A stretch of 64,000 nt of DNA from Petasospora fabianii (lineage: Eukaryota > Ascomycota > Saccharomycetes > Phaffomycetales > Wickerhamomycetaceae). The notes beneath the pieces are model-generated. The model did not search any database, was not told where the DNA came from, and was given only the letters and a program-made list of their open reading frames with translations. How positions within the stretch are numbered: position 1 is the first letter of the stretch; each line of letters begins with the position of its first letter. Positions 40,040-51,004 of the stretch are shown here, in pieces. The position numbers and the translations under genes were made by a program. The stretch covers positions 930,001 to 994,000 of the forward strand of contig CP048718.1 of NCBI GenBank assembly GCA_022641835.1. Direction: 5' to 3'.

Positions 40040-40867
40040 ATGTCCCTGCTTGAACGATCTAACGAAAAGCTTAAAGAACAGCTTCTTACAGGGAACACAC
40101 CTTGTAATTATAAGCTTCTATCACGTCAACTTGACATCCACGTAAATGATGCAAAGAAGTTGCTATACACTTTCTATACACAACATAAGGACTTAGTTGA
40201 GGCTACATATGTTATATTGGGACAATTACGTGATTCAGAGCAAAAGCTTACCATTAAGATCACCAAGGATCTTGATGATTGCAGTTTATTTGAACAAGTT
40301 GATTCTGTTCAAGTCTATGCACTAAGTGCAAAGGGAATCTCTCCTGATGAGATTTCACAAATGACACAATCTGAGATTAATAAGTTTGATATTACAGAGG
40401 AGAAGATGCAAACATGGGGTATCATTAAAGGTCCTGATGTAATTGAGGTTGAGCGTTCAAATAGTGCCCCAACTACAACGAACTCAAGACTATCTACAAC
40501 GACACAATCATCTTCATCAAAGACCCAAGCTCCTAGTATCATGGATTCAATGAAGTCGAGACCAAAGAATGAAGAGTCTAAACAACAGAAGAAACCGGAT
40601 CCATTTGCAAACATGGGTCTAGAGTCTGAGAGAATCTTGGCCAAGTATAGAAAGCAGGAGCAAGAGCCAGAGAAGAAAGATAAACAACAAACCATTGGGA
40701 AATCATTTGCAAAGAAGGCATCAAAGGGGACTACAGACTCGAAAACCCAGAATGATGCTGCTATGGAGTTAATTGAGGATGAAGATCTTAATGATGAGGA
40801 GTATATCAAGAAGCAAGAGAGATTAAAGACAGAGAAAGCTAGAAAGCAAAAGCTCTTGGAATCCATG

Positions 40868-40906
<39 letters not shown>

Positions 40907-41320
40907 CAAGAAGTGATGGATGTTGATGATGAGCCTAAGGTGGAGACCAACAAGAAGGAGGCAACACCACAGCCACCGAAGGAGGAATCACAATCCAAAC
41001 ACGCTGATCTAGCTGATGTGTTTGATTCATCCTTCTCACAATCACAATCACAATCACAAAAGAAGGGTGTCTCAGATCATCAGGAGCCAACCTCTGGTAA
41101 GACTGAAGAAGAAGTTGAGACATATGTTGATGAAGATGGTTTCATCGTGACTAAATCTAAACCAAAGGCCAAGACTACATCATCTTCAAAACCAAGAGCT
41201 AGAACATCAAGTACAACAACTTCAAACACATCAACTAATGGTCCAGAAACTAAGAAACAAAAGACTAGTGGTCCAAAGAGTCAATCTTCACTCATGTCCT
41301 TCTTCGGTAAGAAGAAATGA
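40040..41320 (+). CDS. POL32: DNA polymerase delta subunit Pol32
   Basis: A 426-residue Pol32/Cdc27/p66-type subunit. The N-terminal ~150 residues form the winged-helix-like part that binds Pol31 (LLSRQLDIHVNDAKKLLYTFY). The rest is charged and disordered, with a poly-Asp run near residue 275. A canonical PCNA-interacting box closes the protein (QSSLMSFF, residues 415-422, then GKKK). It links polymerase delta to PCNA and is needed for break-induced replication. MCB-like elements precede it. Confidence 0.92.
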
Positions 41321-41558
41321 CAACTCCTTTTGAACCCAAAATGCATTCAATTACAAATATATAACAACAGACAACTGTAGATAACTCCATTATTCCTCAA
41401 TTAGTATAAACTCATCCGCAAGACTTCTCCACATAATCAAACACCCGCGAAATCAATAAGAGCGATAATTGATGACGTAGCTCTCTCTATTATAACTCTT
41501 CAACTACCACCTAAAGTCTTTCATAGTCATTGACTTAGTTGCCTCAATTGCATTCACA

Positions 41559-44288
41559 ATGCGAGTAATTGCCACTTTTGTCCTTGTGGCTCTATTGGGG
41601 CTTGTCCAATACGCACAAGCTGTGAAACCCGAACTGTTTAAGACTTGTGGCCAATCAGGCTTCTGTAACAGAAACAGATTCTACGCAAGTGAAATATCAA
41701 AGACTCAGGCTTCTCATTACTACTTAGATAAGAGTTCCGTAAAGATTGAGAGTGGTGTTATCACTGGTGACTTGTTCAAGACCATCAGTGATACTCACAG
41801 TGTCAGATTGCCACTTCAAATTGATATACTTGAGAACGACAGCATTAGACTCAGAATTGATGAAGACCGTTCACAGATCGATTGGACTAATAAGCTTCTG
41901 AAGAAAGAAAGATACACTGGAGCTGCTGAGTGGGCATTTGCCCAAGATCCAGTGGTTAACACCAATGCTAAGATCGATGCTGACTCGGGTAAGTTCACAA
42001 TCACATACGGTAACAAGTCACAATACACTGCTGAAGTATTCTCCAAGGAGTTCAAGATTGTTATCAAATTGAATGGTGAAACTCAGCTTGTGCTTAATGA
42101 TAGAAACTTGTTAAATGTGGAGCATTTCAGAACCGAGGATCAGAACGATCAGAACCTATTGCCCGAAGAATCCTCCTATAACGCTTTCAAAGATGACTTT
42201 AAGGATTCTAAAGGTGATACTCTGCCATTTGGACCAGAGTCTGTCGCCTTAGATTTCACTTTTGAAGGTTTCAAGAATGTTTATGGTATCCCAGAGCATG
42301 CTGATTCCTTGTCATTGAAGGACACTTCTAACTCAGAGCCATACCGTTTGTTCAACGTTGATATCTTTGAATATGAGACAGATTCTAGAATGGCCATGTA
42401 TGGTGCTATCCCATTCATGGTTGCCCATAAGCCAGGTGTTTCCGCTGGTGTCTTCTGGGTCAACGGTGCTGATACATACATTGACATTAAGAAGCAACAG
42501 GAAACTAATGAAGGTGTGTTAAGCGACTCGAAAGACACAAAGACCCATTGGATGTCTGAATCTGGTATCATTGACGTTGTCATTTTCATTGCTGAAACTC
42601 CAGAACAGATCACCAAGAACTATGCTGCCTTAACAGGTACCACTGCCCACCCTCACTTGTTCTCACTTGGTTACCATCAGTGTAGATGGAACTACAACGA
42701 TGCTGATGACGTTGTCGAGGTTCACAGAAACATGGATAAGCACAAGTTCCCATACGATACCATTTGGCTCGATATTGAATACACTGACTCCAAGAAGTAT
42801 TTCACTTGGAAGAGAGATATATTCCCAGATCCAGTGCAAATGATGAAGTATCTGGGTGTTACAGGACGTAACCTCGTTACTATCATCGATCCACATATCA
42901 AGACCGGATACGAAGTGTCCAAGGCTCTCGAGTCCAACAGCCTTGCAGTTCTCGATAAGGATGGGAACCCATTCAAGGGTCACTGCTGGCCAGGTGAGTC
43001 CATGTGGATCGATACATTCAATCCAGAAGCTTCCGCTTATTGGCGTTCTCTATTTGATAATGGAACAAGTTTCTCTGGTGACGTTACCAATCTTCACATC
43101 TGGAATGATATGAACGAACCATCAGTCTTCTCTGGCCCTGAAACTACATCTCCAAAGGATGCTATCACACACGGTCAAATTGAGATTAGAGATGATCACA
43201 ATATTTATGGTCTTACTTTCCACCAGGCCACCTATGAGGCCATGAAGGCCCGTTATGTCAATAAGCGTCCATTCATCCTTACCCGTTCATACTTTGCAGG
43301 ATCTCAGAGAACTACAGCCATGTGGACAGGTGATAACATGTCTAAATGGGAATACCTTCGTATTGCCACTCCAATGATCCTTACACAAAATATTGCCGGT
43401 ATGCCATTCAGTGGTGCTGATGTTGGTGGATTCTTTGGTAATCCATCCAAGGAGTTGCTCGTGAGATGGTATCAGGCTGGTATTTGGTATCCATTCTTTA
43501 GAGCTCATGCTCATATTGATTCTAGAAGACGTGAACCATGGATTGCTGGTGAACCATACACGGGATATATGAGAGATGCCGTTAAGACACGTTATGCTCT
43601 TTTACCATTGTGGTACACTCAATTCTATGAATCTAGTGTTACAGGTAAACCAGTTATGACTCCATTATTCTACAAGTTCCCACAGGATGAAAGTTTGTTC
43701 GAGATTGATGACGAATTCTTCATTGGTGATATCCTTGTCAAGCCAGTTGGTGAAGAGCATGCACAGACTGTTGATGTGTTATTGCCTGATACTGAGAAGT
43801 ACTTCCACTACACCGACTACTATGTCATCCAGGGTAAAGGTAAGCACACAGTTGATGCTCCATTGAACAAAAGTGCTGTATTTATTAGAGGAGGCTCTAT
43901 CACACCAAGAAAGGATAGATACAGACGCTCGTCCAAGTTGATGCAATATGATCCTTACACCCTTATTGTTGCCGTTGGTCAGGATGGTACCGCTAGTGGC
44001 ACTCTTTACATCGATGATGGTGAGACTTTCAACTATGAGAATGGTGAGTTTGTGTACTTGGACTTGAAACTTAACAACGGTTTGTTGACAAGTGAAGTCA
44101 TTAATGGATCTATGGACATTCTCAACAAGTTGGAAAAGGTTATTGTTCTCGGTGGTGAGCTCTCTAGTCCTGTTACTGTTACTCAAGGTGGAAAGACATG
44201 GGAGGCTGTTGTTGATCACAACGAGTCACACTATGTTATCAAGAACCCAGCTGTCAAGATGTCTGAGTCCTGGTCTATCAAGTTCTAA
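41559..44288 (+). CDS. ROT2: Glucosidase II catalytic subunit
   Basis: A 909-residue GH31 alpha-glucosidase of the ER that trims glucose from N-linked glycans. It has a signal peptide (MRVIATFVLVALLGLVQYAQA), the family N-terminal sequence FKTCGQSGFCNRNRF, a galactose-mutarotase-like domain, and the catalytic barrel with the nucleophile Asp517 in IWNDMNEPSVF and the acid/base Asp592 in MWTGDNMSKW, then beta-sandwich domains. There is no ER retention signal; the beta subunit normally supplies it. The length matches Rot2/Gls2. Convergent with the Ap4A phosphorylase gene, 62 bp apart. Confidence 0.95.
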   Translation: MRVIATFVLVALLGLVQYAQAVKPELFKTCGQSGFCNRNRFYASEISKTQASHYYLDKSSVKIESGVITGDLFKTISDTHSVRLPLQIDILENDSIRLRIDEDRSQIDWTNKLLKKERYTGAAEWAFAQDPVVNTNAKIDADSGKFTITYGNKSQYTAEVFSKEFKIVIKLNGETQLVLNDRNLLNVEHFRTEDQNDQNLLPEESSYNAFKDDFKDSKGDTLPFGPESVALDFTFEGFKNVYGIPEHADSLSLKDTSNSEPYRLFNVDIFEYETDSRMAMYGAIPFMVAHKPGVSAGVFWVNGADTYIDIKKQQETNEGVLSDSKDTKTHWMSESGIIDVVIFIAETPEQITKNYAALTGTTAHPHLFSLGYHQCRWNYNDADDVVEVHRNMDKHKFPYDTIWLDIEYTDSKKYFTWKRDIFPDPVQMMKYLGVTGRNLVTIIDPHIKTGYEVSKALESNSLAVLDKDGNPFKGHCWPGESMWIDTFNPEASAYWRSLFDNGTSFSGDVTNLHIWNDMNEPSVFSGPETTSPKDAITHGQIEIRDDHNIYGLTFHQATYEAMKARYVNKRPFILTRSYFAGSQRTTAMWTGDNMSKWEYLRIATPMILTQNIAGMPFSGADVGGFFGNPSKELLVRWYQAGIWYPFFRAHAHIDSRRREPWIAGEPYTGYMRDAVKTRYALLPLWYTQFYESSVTGKPVMTPLFYKFPQDESLFEIDDEFFIGDILVKPVGEEHAQTVDVLLPDTEKYFHYTDYYVIQGKGKHTVDAPLNKSAVFIRGGSITPRKDRYRRSSKLMQYDPYTLIVAVGQDGTASGTLYIDDGETFNYENGEFVYLDLKLNNGLLTSEVINGSMDILNKLEKVIVLGGELSSPVTVTQGGKTWEAVVDHNESHYVIKNPAVKMSESWSIKF

Positions 44289-44350
44289 AGTAATTCTCTA
44301 TTACTGTATAAAAACAAAGCAGATTTGTGGTATAAATCTAAAGTCTTGAC

Positions 44351-45307
44351 TTAGTAGTGGTACTCATCTGTTGTCTGACCTGCTGTGTTTGGAAATCCAC
44401 ATGCAGAGAGGATCTCCAAAGGTCCATCAGCCTTGATCAAATCAAGAATCTCCTGGTTCTTAGCCAGGATTAAACCAGTGTAAGCTGCAGAGTTGATACC
44501 AATCTTTCCCTTGTAGTAAGGGTCCAATCTTGGAACGAGCATCAACCATTTTCTTGTCATAAGAACGTTATAAGCGATTGGCTTTTCCTCGTCTCTTAGG
44601 ATGGTGAGTACTCTTTGAAGCAATGATGAGAAGGCAAGTGCCATGTAATCTTCGTCGTACAACTTGTCTTCGGATTTTGGTAATGGGAGGATGAAGTGAG
44701 CAAATGGGAGTTGTTTGTTTTGAAGTGGTTCAACACTAGAGTTGGCAATGAAGGCTTCTTCACCAGCAACAACTTGTGATGGGAATGGGGTAAAGTTATC
44801 TGGATATCTAAGGAATTGCAAGTGTTTATGTGGTTGAGAGGCACCAGAGTTCTCGCCACAGTTATAAAAGCCAAAGAACTTTTCACCCTTAGTGGATGAC
44901 TTCTCGAGAGAGCCAAGGATCTTCATAGATGCAATGAGGTCGAATGGGGAGAGTGGAGAAGTCTGTGGCTTGAAATCCTTTGTTGTAAGTAGGAGATGGT
45001 TAGCTGTGACTGGGAATTTGTTCAAGAGGATATTGTACTCTCCAGCATAGTCAGCAAGAACTGTCATCTTTGGATCTGGATTGAGAAATGGGTTAAAATC
45101 CTTAGGACGTTTCTCTTGCTCCGGACTTTCCTCTTGTGTAGGCTTCTTACCAAGACTTTCAGCAAATGTAATGACAAACTGCGTGTCATTTGCCTCAATG
45201 TATGTCTGTGTGGATTCAGAGAGCACAACGTCGCCTGACTCAAAGGCAGCTGTGTAAGTCTTCTCAACGAGATCACCAAAGTCTTCTGGGAGATCGTACT
45301 TCTGCAT
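44351..45307 (-). CDS. Diadenosine tetraphosphate (Ap4A) phosphorylase
   Basis: A 318-residue enzyme of the Apa1/Apa2 family that splits Ap4A with phosphate to ATP and ADP. It has the family HIT-like active site (GASQPHKHLQFLRYP), the upstream LLNKFPVTANHLLLTTKDF, and the C-terminal MTRKWLMLVPR and GINSAAYTGLILAK. The length equals that of yeast Apa1/Apa2 (321-325). S. cerevisiae has two paralogues; only one is present here, so I leave the symbol open. Confidence 0.92.
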   Translation of the reverse strand: MQKYDLPEDFGDLVEKTYTAAFESGDVVLSESTQTYIEANDTQFVITFAESLGKKPTQEESPEQEKRPKDFNPFLNPDPKMTVLADYAGEYNILLNKFPVTANHLLLTTKDFKPQTSPLSPFDLIASMKILGSLEKSSTKGEKFFGFYNCGENSGASQPHKHLQFLRYPDNFTPFPSQVVAGEEAFIANSSVEPLQNKQLPFAHFILPLPKSEDKLYDEDYMALAFSSLLQRVLTILRDEEKPIAYNVLMTRKWLMLVPRLDPYYKGKIGINSAAYTGLILAKNQEILDLIKADGPLEILSACGFPNTAGQTTDEYHY

Positions 45308-45890
45308 AATGTTCTGTGTTTGAAACTAGCTGTCAATTGCAATTGAAAAGCAATTTAATAACAAGCTAAATGTGTCAAGATTGCCACTATTAACATGCCA
45401 TCAGCTGTGGGACTTAAAGAGATATATATATAGTGGTGTCCGGGTGTTTACGTAACAATTATCATATCACGTGACACATTAGGAAGAAGTGGGTTTAAAG
45501 AAGTATCTGGTAGGGCCTGGAGAGTGATTTAAAGTATAGTGATGTATTACTTCTTTGATACTTTCAGTAATAAAAGTATCATTTTCAGTAGAAACCACCC
45601 AAACTGTGTTAAAAGTTGACATATCGTCCTTTGAAAAGTTGTTGGGCACCGATCTCGAAAAATGGCCAAACGACCGAGTTCGGCGAACAGTAAACGATAC
45701 AACAAAGGCTTACAAATTCATTAACTTCAGGGCCTCTTGATTCTTTCACTTACACAGTGACACTTTGAAACTCCACTAAACCCCTGTGAAACTTTTACAC
45801 TGCATTTAGAGCCGGTCCCATTGCAGTTTTATAACTCCCCCATCACTCATCGCTCATCCCCACTTCCAACTCCACGCGACCTCCCATATC
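45308..45890. other. Shared promoter of the Ap4A phosphorylase gene and CAB1
   Basis: Contains a CACGTG box (45467) and a 60-codon frame without ATG (45555-45740) that I do not call. No further gene seen. Confidence 0.5.
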
Positions 45891-47228
45891 ATGAGCTCAA
45901 CGTTACCCCAGCTCCATGAGCTCGATGAGATCGACAACACGATACAGAACCCAGGAGCTATTCAAATCAATGTTACCGGTGCCTTCATTGTGGATGATGT
46001 TCTCTATGAAGATGAGGAATCTATTCCAGAGACGAGTGACATTGCGCTCCCATTCCAGACACGAGACATCTCGCATATTGCCGTCGATATCGGTGGATCA
46101 TTGGCTAAAGTAGTTTATTTCACTTCAAACAAGAGCATATCGAATTCACAAGAAGATCTAGGTCCACAGATCAGTAAGAAGATCAATTATAACTCAGATT
46201 CAGACTCTGGTGATGAAACAGCACCTAGTAGGAGTTCCTCCGTCTCGGCATTGGACCCAATGAGGGGTGGAAGACTAAACTTTTACAAGATTGAAACCGA
46301 GAGAATTGATGAATTCATTGGTTTCATTGCAAAGCTGATCAAGTTTTACAACAAAAAAGTGCATATAATGGCCACAGGTGGTGGAAGTGTCAAGTTTTAT
46401 GATAGATTAAAGAAAGAGTTAAATGTTGACGTTACTAAAGAAGATGAGATGGCTTGCCTAATCGAAGGACTCGACTTCTTTATCACTGAGATACCAAATG
46501 AAGTGTTTATGTACAGTGAACAGAACCCAATGAAGTTTGTTGAGGCTCGCCCTGATATATATCCTTATCTTCTGGTAAACATTGGGTCTGGTGTCTCTAT
46601 GGTGAAAGTAACTGGACCATCAACGTTTACCCGTGTTGGAGGTTCCTCCTTAGGAGGAGGAACACTATGGGGTCTCCTTTCCCTTCTAACAGATGCAAGA
46701 GACTATGATGAGATGCTTGAGAGTGCTGCACAAGGTGATAATGCCAATGTGGACATGCTTGTCGGTGACATTTATGGAACCGACTACAACAAGATTGGAC
46801 TCAAGGCAAGCACGATCGCTTCGAGTTTTGGTAAAGTGTTCAAGAAGAAGTATGGGGCCGATAGTGACTCAAGGAAGGACAACTTCAAGCAGGAGGACAT
46901 CTCCAGGTCGTTACTGTATGCAATTTCGAATAACATTGGTCAGATTGCATATCTTCAAGCTAAAGTTCATGATTTGCAGCATATCTATTTTGGTGGTTCA
47001 TACATTAGAGGTCATCCACAAACTATGCATACGTTATCATATGCTATCAATTTCTGGTCTCAAGGTGCCAAGAGAGCTTATTTCCTTAGACATGAAGGTT
47101 ATCTTGGTGCAGTTGGTGCATTCTTGAAGAGACAACCAACTGGATGGGGTAGAAAGAGTTCTGTTTCATTAGATGAGAGTTCAAAGAAGAAAGTCGCTCA
47201 AGTGCTGAAGAACATGGATAGCACATGA
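45891..47228 (+). CDS. CAB1: Pantothenate kinase
   Basis: A 445-residue type II (eukaryotic) pantothenate kinase for the first, rate-setting step of coenzyme A synthesis. Motifs: AVDIGGSLAKVVYF (P-loop-like phosphate 1), ATGGGSVKFYDRL, the EQNPMKFVE region, LLVNIGSGVSMVKV, and GGSSLGGGTLWGLLSLLT. A variable acidic Ser-rich insert (NSDSDSGDETAPSRSSS, about residues 100-120) splits the N-terminal lobe. The length is slightly above S. cerevisiae Cab1 (367) because of this insert and the N-terminal ~60 residues. Confidence 0.93.
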   Translation: MSSTLPQLHELDEIDNTIQNPGAIQINVTGAFIVDDVLYEDEESIPETSDIALPFQTRDISHIAVDIGGSLAKVVYFTSNKSISNSQEDLGPQISKKINYNSDSDSGDETAPSRSSSVSALDPMRGGRLNFYKIETERIDEFIGFIAKLIKFYNKKVHIMATGGGSVKFYDRLKKELNVDVTKEDEMACLIEGLDFFITEIPNEVFMYSEQNPMKFVEARPDIYPYLLVNIGSGVSMVKVTGPSTFTRVGGSSLGGGTLWGLLSLLTDARDYDEMLESAAQGDNANVDMLVGDIYGTDYNKIGLKASTIASSFGKVFKKKYGADSDSRKDNFKQEDISRSLLYAISNNIGQIAYLQAKVHDLQHIYFGGSYIRGHPQTMHTLSYAINFWSQGAKRAYFLRHEGYLGAVGAFLKRQPTGWGRKSSVSLDESSKKKVAQVLKNMDST

Positions 47229-47376
47229 CTCTCATACAGTAGAGTAAAAAAGAATTGCATAATGACCCCTCACATAGCTACGACATGATATTCATATATG
47301 ACGATCTGCATCAGTGTAGAGACTACGATTATGTTGTCAAATCATCAATCATAACATTAAAAACCCAGTAAACACA

Positions 47377-48447
47377 TCAAATTATAGAGCACAAGGTATG
47401 CAGAGGGTTAGATTCTGCGTTAACCTCCGTTGTCAACACCGTGGTTTGGTTAGCTGTGAGACCTGGGTAGGCAAAGGAGTTTATATGAACACCATCATCT
47501 TCCATTACCACTCTTAGTGTATTCTCCGGTTCTTTAGCCAAGGCAATACTCCATATGCCATCCTCTATAGAGAAAGATGATATACCGGCAAGTTTTTTTA
47601 AGAGCGCAGTGACAAGTAATGTCTTTTCCTCAGTAGCAAGAACCTGTTTGTTTTGCTGACTTAATGAATCATTGTTTGATGCATGAATCTTCTTCCACTC
47701 TTCGAGGGCAAGCCCCAACCGGGCTTTTTCTTTTTGTAATTGATTCTTCTTAGCGGCATTTTGCTGTGCATGTTCCTCCTTGACCTTAAGAGACTCTTGA
47801 GCAATTTTCGTTTGTTCATCTATCCAGCTCTTACGCAATTTGATATTTTCCAGTGCGGAGTATAACGATTTCGCCGTATTCAAATTGGTACCAGGGTCAA
47901 GACTCTCAACTGTTGATGCCATCTCTATGATTTGATATATCATCTCAGATTGTCGATTAACCCCATCAATCGCCTCTCTTAATTGTGCCACTCGTTTCAT
48001 TTTCTCATCAGTATCTGTGATGAGCTTTGTAGCCGTGGTAGTGTGTTGATCCAGACTTTCTCCCAATTTCATCACTTGGTCAATCTTGTCATTGATATCA
48101 GAAGCCATCAAATCTACTGCTTTCTTCTTCAACTCCAATTCTTGCTTCTTCTGCTTGGCTTCATTACTTGATTGTAAGATAGCATCACGATTGATCTCCT
48201 TATCATTCTGTTCAAGCACAAGACGGAGGAATTGTTCCTTGGACTCCTGTTCAAGGAAAAGAAACTTAAGACGATCGAACCGCTCAACGTACAAGTTGAT
48301 TACCTCGTCAAGAACTGATGGATCAACATTGGAAGGTGCAGAAGGATAAATCGCTTGGATCTCAGATTGAAGACTCTTCCCCGATAAGGTCTTCGAGACG
48401 AGCCTTAGCTCTTGGAGCCTAGCAAGCCGTGGATCTTGTTGAGACAT
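47377..48447 (-). CDS. KRE28: Probable kinetochore protein Kre28/Sos7
   Basis: A 356-residue, almost wholly coiled-coil protein. The N-terminal stretch VERFDRLKFLFLEQESKEQFLR is the best-kept part of the Sos7/Kre28 family as I remember it; long coiled coils follow (about 100-260) and a globular C-terminal end with SSFSIEDGIWSIALA. Kre28 pairs with Spc105 (KNL1) in the KMN kinetochore network. The match is from motif memory, so other coiled-coil kinetochore proteins are possible. Divergent from the coiled-coil gene at 48677 with 229 bp between. Confidence 0.65.
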   Translation of the reverse strand: MSQQDPRLARLQELRLVSKTLSGKSLQSEIQAIYPSAPSNVDPSVLDEVINLYVERFDRLKFLFLEQESKEQFLRLVLEQNDKEINRDAILQSSNEAKQKKQELELKKKAVDLMASDINDKIDQVMKLGESLDQHTTTATKLITDTDEKMKRVAQLREAIDGVNRQSEMIYQIIEMASTVESLDPGTNLNTAKSLYSALENIKLRKSWIDEQTKIAQESLKVKEEHAQQNAAKKNQLQKEKARLGLALEEWKKIHASNNDSLSQQNKQVLATEEKTLLVTALLKKLAGISSFSIEDGIWSIALAKEPENTLRVVMEDDGVHINSFAYPGLTANQTTVLTTEVNAESNPLHTLCSII

Positions 48448-48676
48448 CTAGCCGCCCAGTAGAAAGAAGAGCACGCCTGTTGTTGTTGTTTGTTTGTTTA
48501 CTTTATGTTTATTTGTTTACATTTTTTGTTTTGTTGTTTATTTATATGTTTATAAGCGCTTAAGAGTGGCCCTACCACTATTCATATCGCGACACGTTAA
48601 ATTGTATTACTCCTTGGTTTATACGAGTACTAGATCTATCTCTCATTAGGCTTATTTGTCTTGATAGTGATACATT

Positions 48677-49369
48677 ATGGGTACATCAGATAACTACGTG
48701 CCGCAGACTGAGAATCTGGAACATTTGGAAAGTGCAATCCGCGAGTTGCAATCCGTTTCGCTTCAAAGCACGTTACTTAAGAGCAAAGTTGTCACATCGG
48801 TTGATAGACTTATAAGATCGCTTAATGATGATCGAGGCACTGAATATAATGATACGATAGAGGGCACTGAGAAATTCCTTGGACGGTATGAGATGAGTTG
48901 TATCAATGCAGATGAGTTTAAGAACAAGAGTGAGTTGGAACAACTTCAAGATCAGAATAGACGACTAGAAGATGTGTTAGTATCAAAAATCGCTTATAAC
49001 AAGGAAGCTGAGAAGTTAAATGGGGAATATGAAGATAGTATCAATCAATTGATTCAAATGGTCCGTGAGAAGCAACAAGCTCACCAGATGGAAGAGTTCA
49101 CATTGATTAAGGAGATCTCTCAACAATTAGATGAATTAAAGCGCAAAGAAAGTGAAGCATATATCAAGTTAGTGGAGAATGAAAACATTGTGCACAAGCT
49201 TACGAGGACAATCACAGATTTTTATGCACTACTGGAGCAAAACAAATGGAATGAAGAGTATGGTGAGAAGTTAAGGTCTCAGTTGAGATTCTACGAGGCT
49301 AGACTTGCAAACAAGGGGGATTCTTACCGTTTGACAAGGCCAGATATAGTGGACTCTTTATTTAGATGA
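48677..49369 (+). CDS. Coiled-coil protein, not recognised
   Basis: A 230-residue acidic protein, helical throughout, with strong heptad character from about residue 80 to 180 (LEQLQDQNRRLEDVLVSKI, QQLDELKRKESEAYIKLVE). It has no hydrophobic segment or signal. The C-terminus (RLTRPDIVDSLFR) looks like a short binding motif. The shared 229-bp promoter with the Kre28-like gene suggests, but does not show, a kinetochore or spindle role. Confidence 0.8.
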   Translation: MGTSDNYVPQTENLEHLESAIRELQSVSLQSTLLKSKVVTSVDRLIRSLNDDRGTEYNDTIEGTEKFLGRYEMSCINADEFKNKSELEQLQDQNRRLEDVLVSKIAYNKEAEKLNGEYEDSINQLIQMVREKQQAHQMEEFTLIKEISQQLDELKRKESEAYIKLVENENIVHKLTRTITDFYALLEQNKWNEEYGEKLRSQLRFYEARLANKGDSYRLTRPDIVDSLFR

Positions 49370-50027
49370 AAAAGGATAAATGATACGACGATTAGTGCAA
49401 GTGATGTAGATGTGCCGTGTAACTTGTCAGGAGTTGAAGTTGGAGGGGGATATGGATGTGCAGAAGACCTCATCGGAGCCGAAGACATGACACCATTTGA
49501 ACAAGAGAGCCGTACATACCCTAACTGATCAATCTGATATGACCAGAACATTGTCCAGCATTCTTACGATGCTGTACAACCGTAGACGCATAGACAACAT
49601 GAACGGGTGCGCAGCTATAACTAGCAGTAGGTCTAGTGTCTGCAGCTCTTTTAAAGTGAAGTCCCTGAGGCTCACACTCAAAGCAGAATGGGGTTTTTTT
49701 TTCTTTTCCTGCAAATCACTAGGGCTAGCATATGCATATAGCCAATCGAGTGCTGGGTGTTCTAGCTGCTGTACTTCGGGGGCTAGAAGTGCCGGTATGC
49801 GGCTATTGTTCAGCGACTTGCGTTATAGACCAATCAGAAGCCGTGTTGCGAGCTTATTTCAATAAGTACTTGGCTGTTCCACTGCCTCAAACCGGGAAAC
49901 TTGTGATCTCTAAACAGAATCTATCTACTGATAAACACCTTACGACAGCCTATAAGACTCACACCACTCTCCATCGATCACCATTGGTCACCTTCGGGTC
50001 CTGCCCTGCGCTCATGCACCATCGCAT

Positions 50028-50036
50028 TTATCTGAT
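50028..50036 (-). promoter_or_regulatory. ATCAGATAA GATA-type site
   Basis: A perfect match, on the minus strand, to the ATCWGATAA element bound by the fungal iron-repressor GATA factors (Fep1/SreA/Sfu1). It is 1.8 kb from the FTR1 ATG, so relevance is uncertain; a single 9-mer can occur by chance. Confidence 0.3.
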
Positions 50037-50096
50037 CAATCTTGTTACAGTCTACAGCACACATCAATATTAAAAAAAAAAATAAAATAAAATAAA

Positions 50097-50144
50097 AGGC
50101 AGCCTGCTGTTTAGAAGGTGCGTCAATGCATCCCTAGGCTGCCT
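50097..50144. other. Inverted repeat AGGCAGCCT / AGGCTGCCT
   Basis: A 9-bp perfect stem with a 30-nt loop, extended by A/T pairs into about 12 bp, immediately after an A-rich tract. It might be a terminator-like or RNA hairpin, or chance. Confidence 0.4.
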
Positions 50145-50504
50145 CTTTTCAGGGTGTTAAAGACTTGTCTATCATCAGTTTGTCCTATTGACCTATGGGA
50201 GTATGAGCCAACCTCCCTACATCACGCCATATAACATTCGTCTCTTTAGACCCGACATAACACCGACTTGTTAACGGACAAAAAAGCCCGATTGTTGGGG
50301 AGTCTTGGCATCTTGGCGAGCATATTGAGTCTCTAGAGTCCATCTTCACTAGGTCTGTCAGGTGGTCTTGTCCGTTATGTCTTCGTGATGTGTCCCGTGT
50401 CCCCTGGTCAACCCCAATTGGCGAAAACTCGTTGCCCTTGTTCTCCATTTTTTTCGCAATTCTTCAGGTGTATGGGACAACCTGGGACAAAGGTCTTCTC
50501 TCAG

Positions 50505-50575
50505 ACACACACACACACACACACTCACTCACACTCTCTCTTACTCTCACACTCACACACTTTCTCTCTGACTCT
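50505..50575. repeat. CA/CT dinucleotide-rich microsatellite
   Basis: About ten CA units, then degenerate CTCACA/CTCTCT runs. Probably length-polymorphic. Confidence 0.9.
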
Positions 50576-51004
50576 CTTCTCCGTTGTGTTCTAGATCACA
50601 CGACCATCGGCAATCCTCCAACACCTAGTTTCAATTTTCTCCTAAGACCTACAGCGATCACCCTATTTCGGATCTTTGTCTCTAAAGAACTAACTAAATC
50701 TACCAAGCGTTCGGACCTACTCTCTACTCAGTAATTACAGAAGCTCCCCAAGCTCACTGATAAATCAACTTCATAAGGATAACCCATCCAGAAGCTCATA
50801 GGAACGTAGTGTTAGTACCTGTTCATAAATCTGAAATTGTTATCTTCTAGATCGCTAGATACACCCAAACATAGTCTAGCAGAAGACTAAAGTGTGCCAA
50901 GAGTAGCCCAGCCATCACATATCTATTGTTATCAAGAGTGGGTCGATGTTACATCGTGTGACTCTGTCAATTCCTATCTAGTACAAATGACACACATATA
51001 AGAA

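Noticed and set aside
45555-45740. Frame with protein-like sequence (SSFEKLLGTDLEKWPNDR) between the Ap4A phosphorylase gene and CAB1
   Set aside because: No ATG in the frame and no donor/branch site found for an upstream exon; it sits in a shared promoter. A spliced small gene is not fully excluded.
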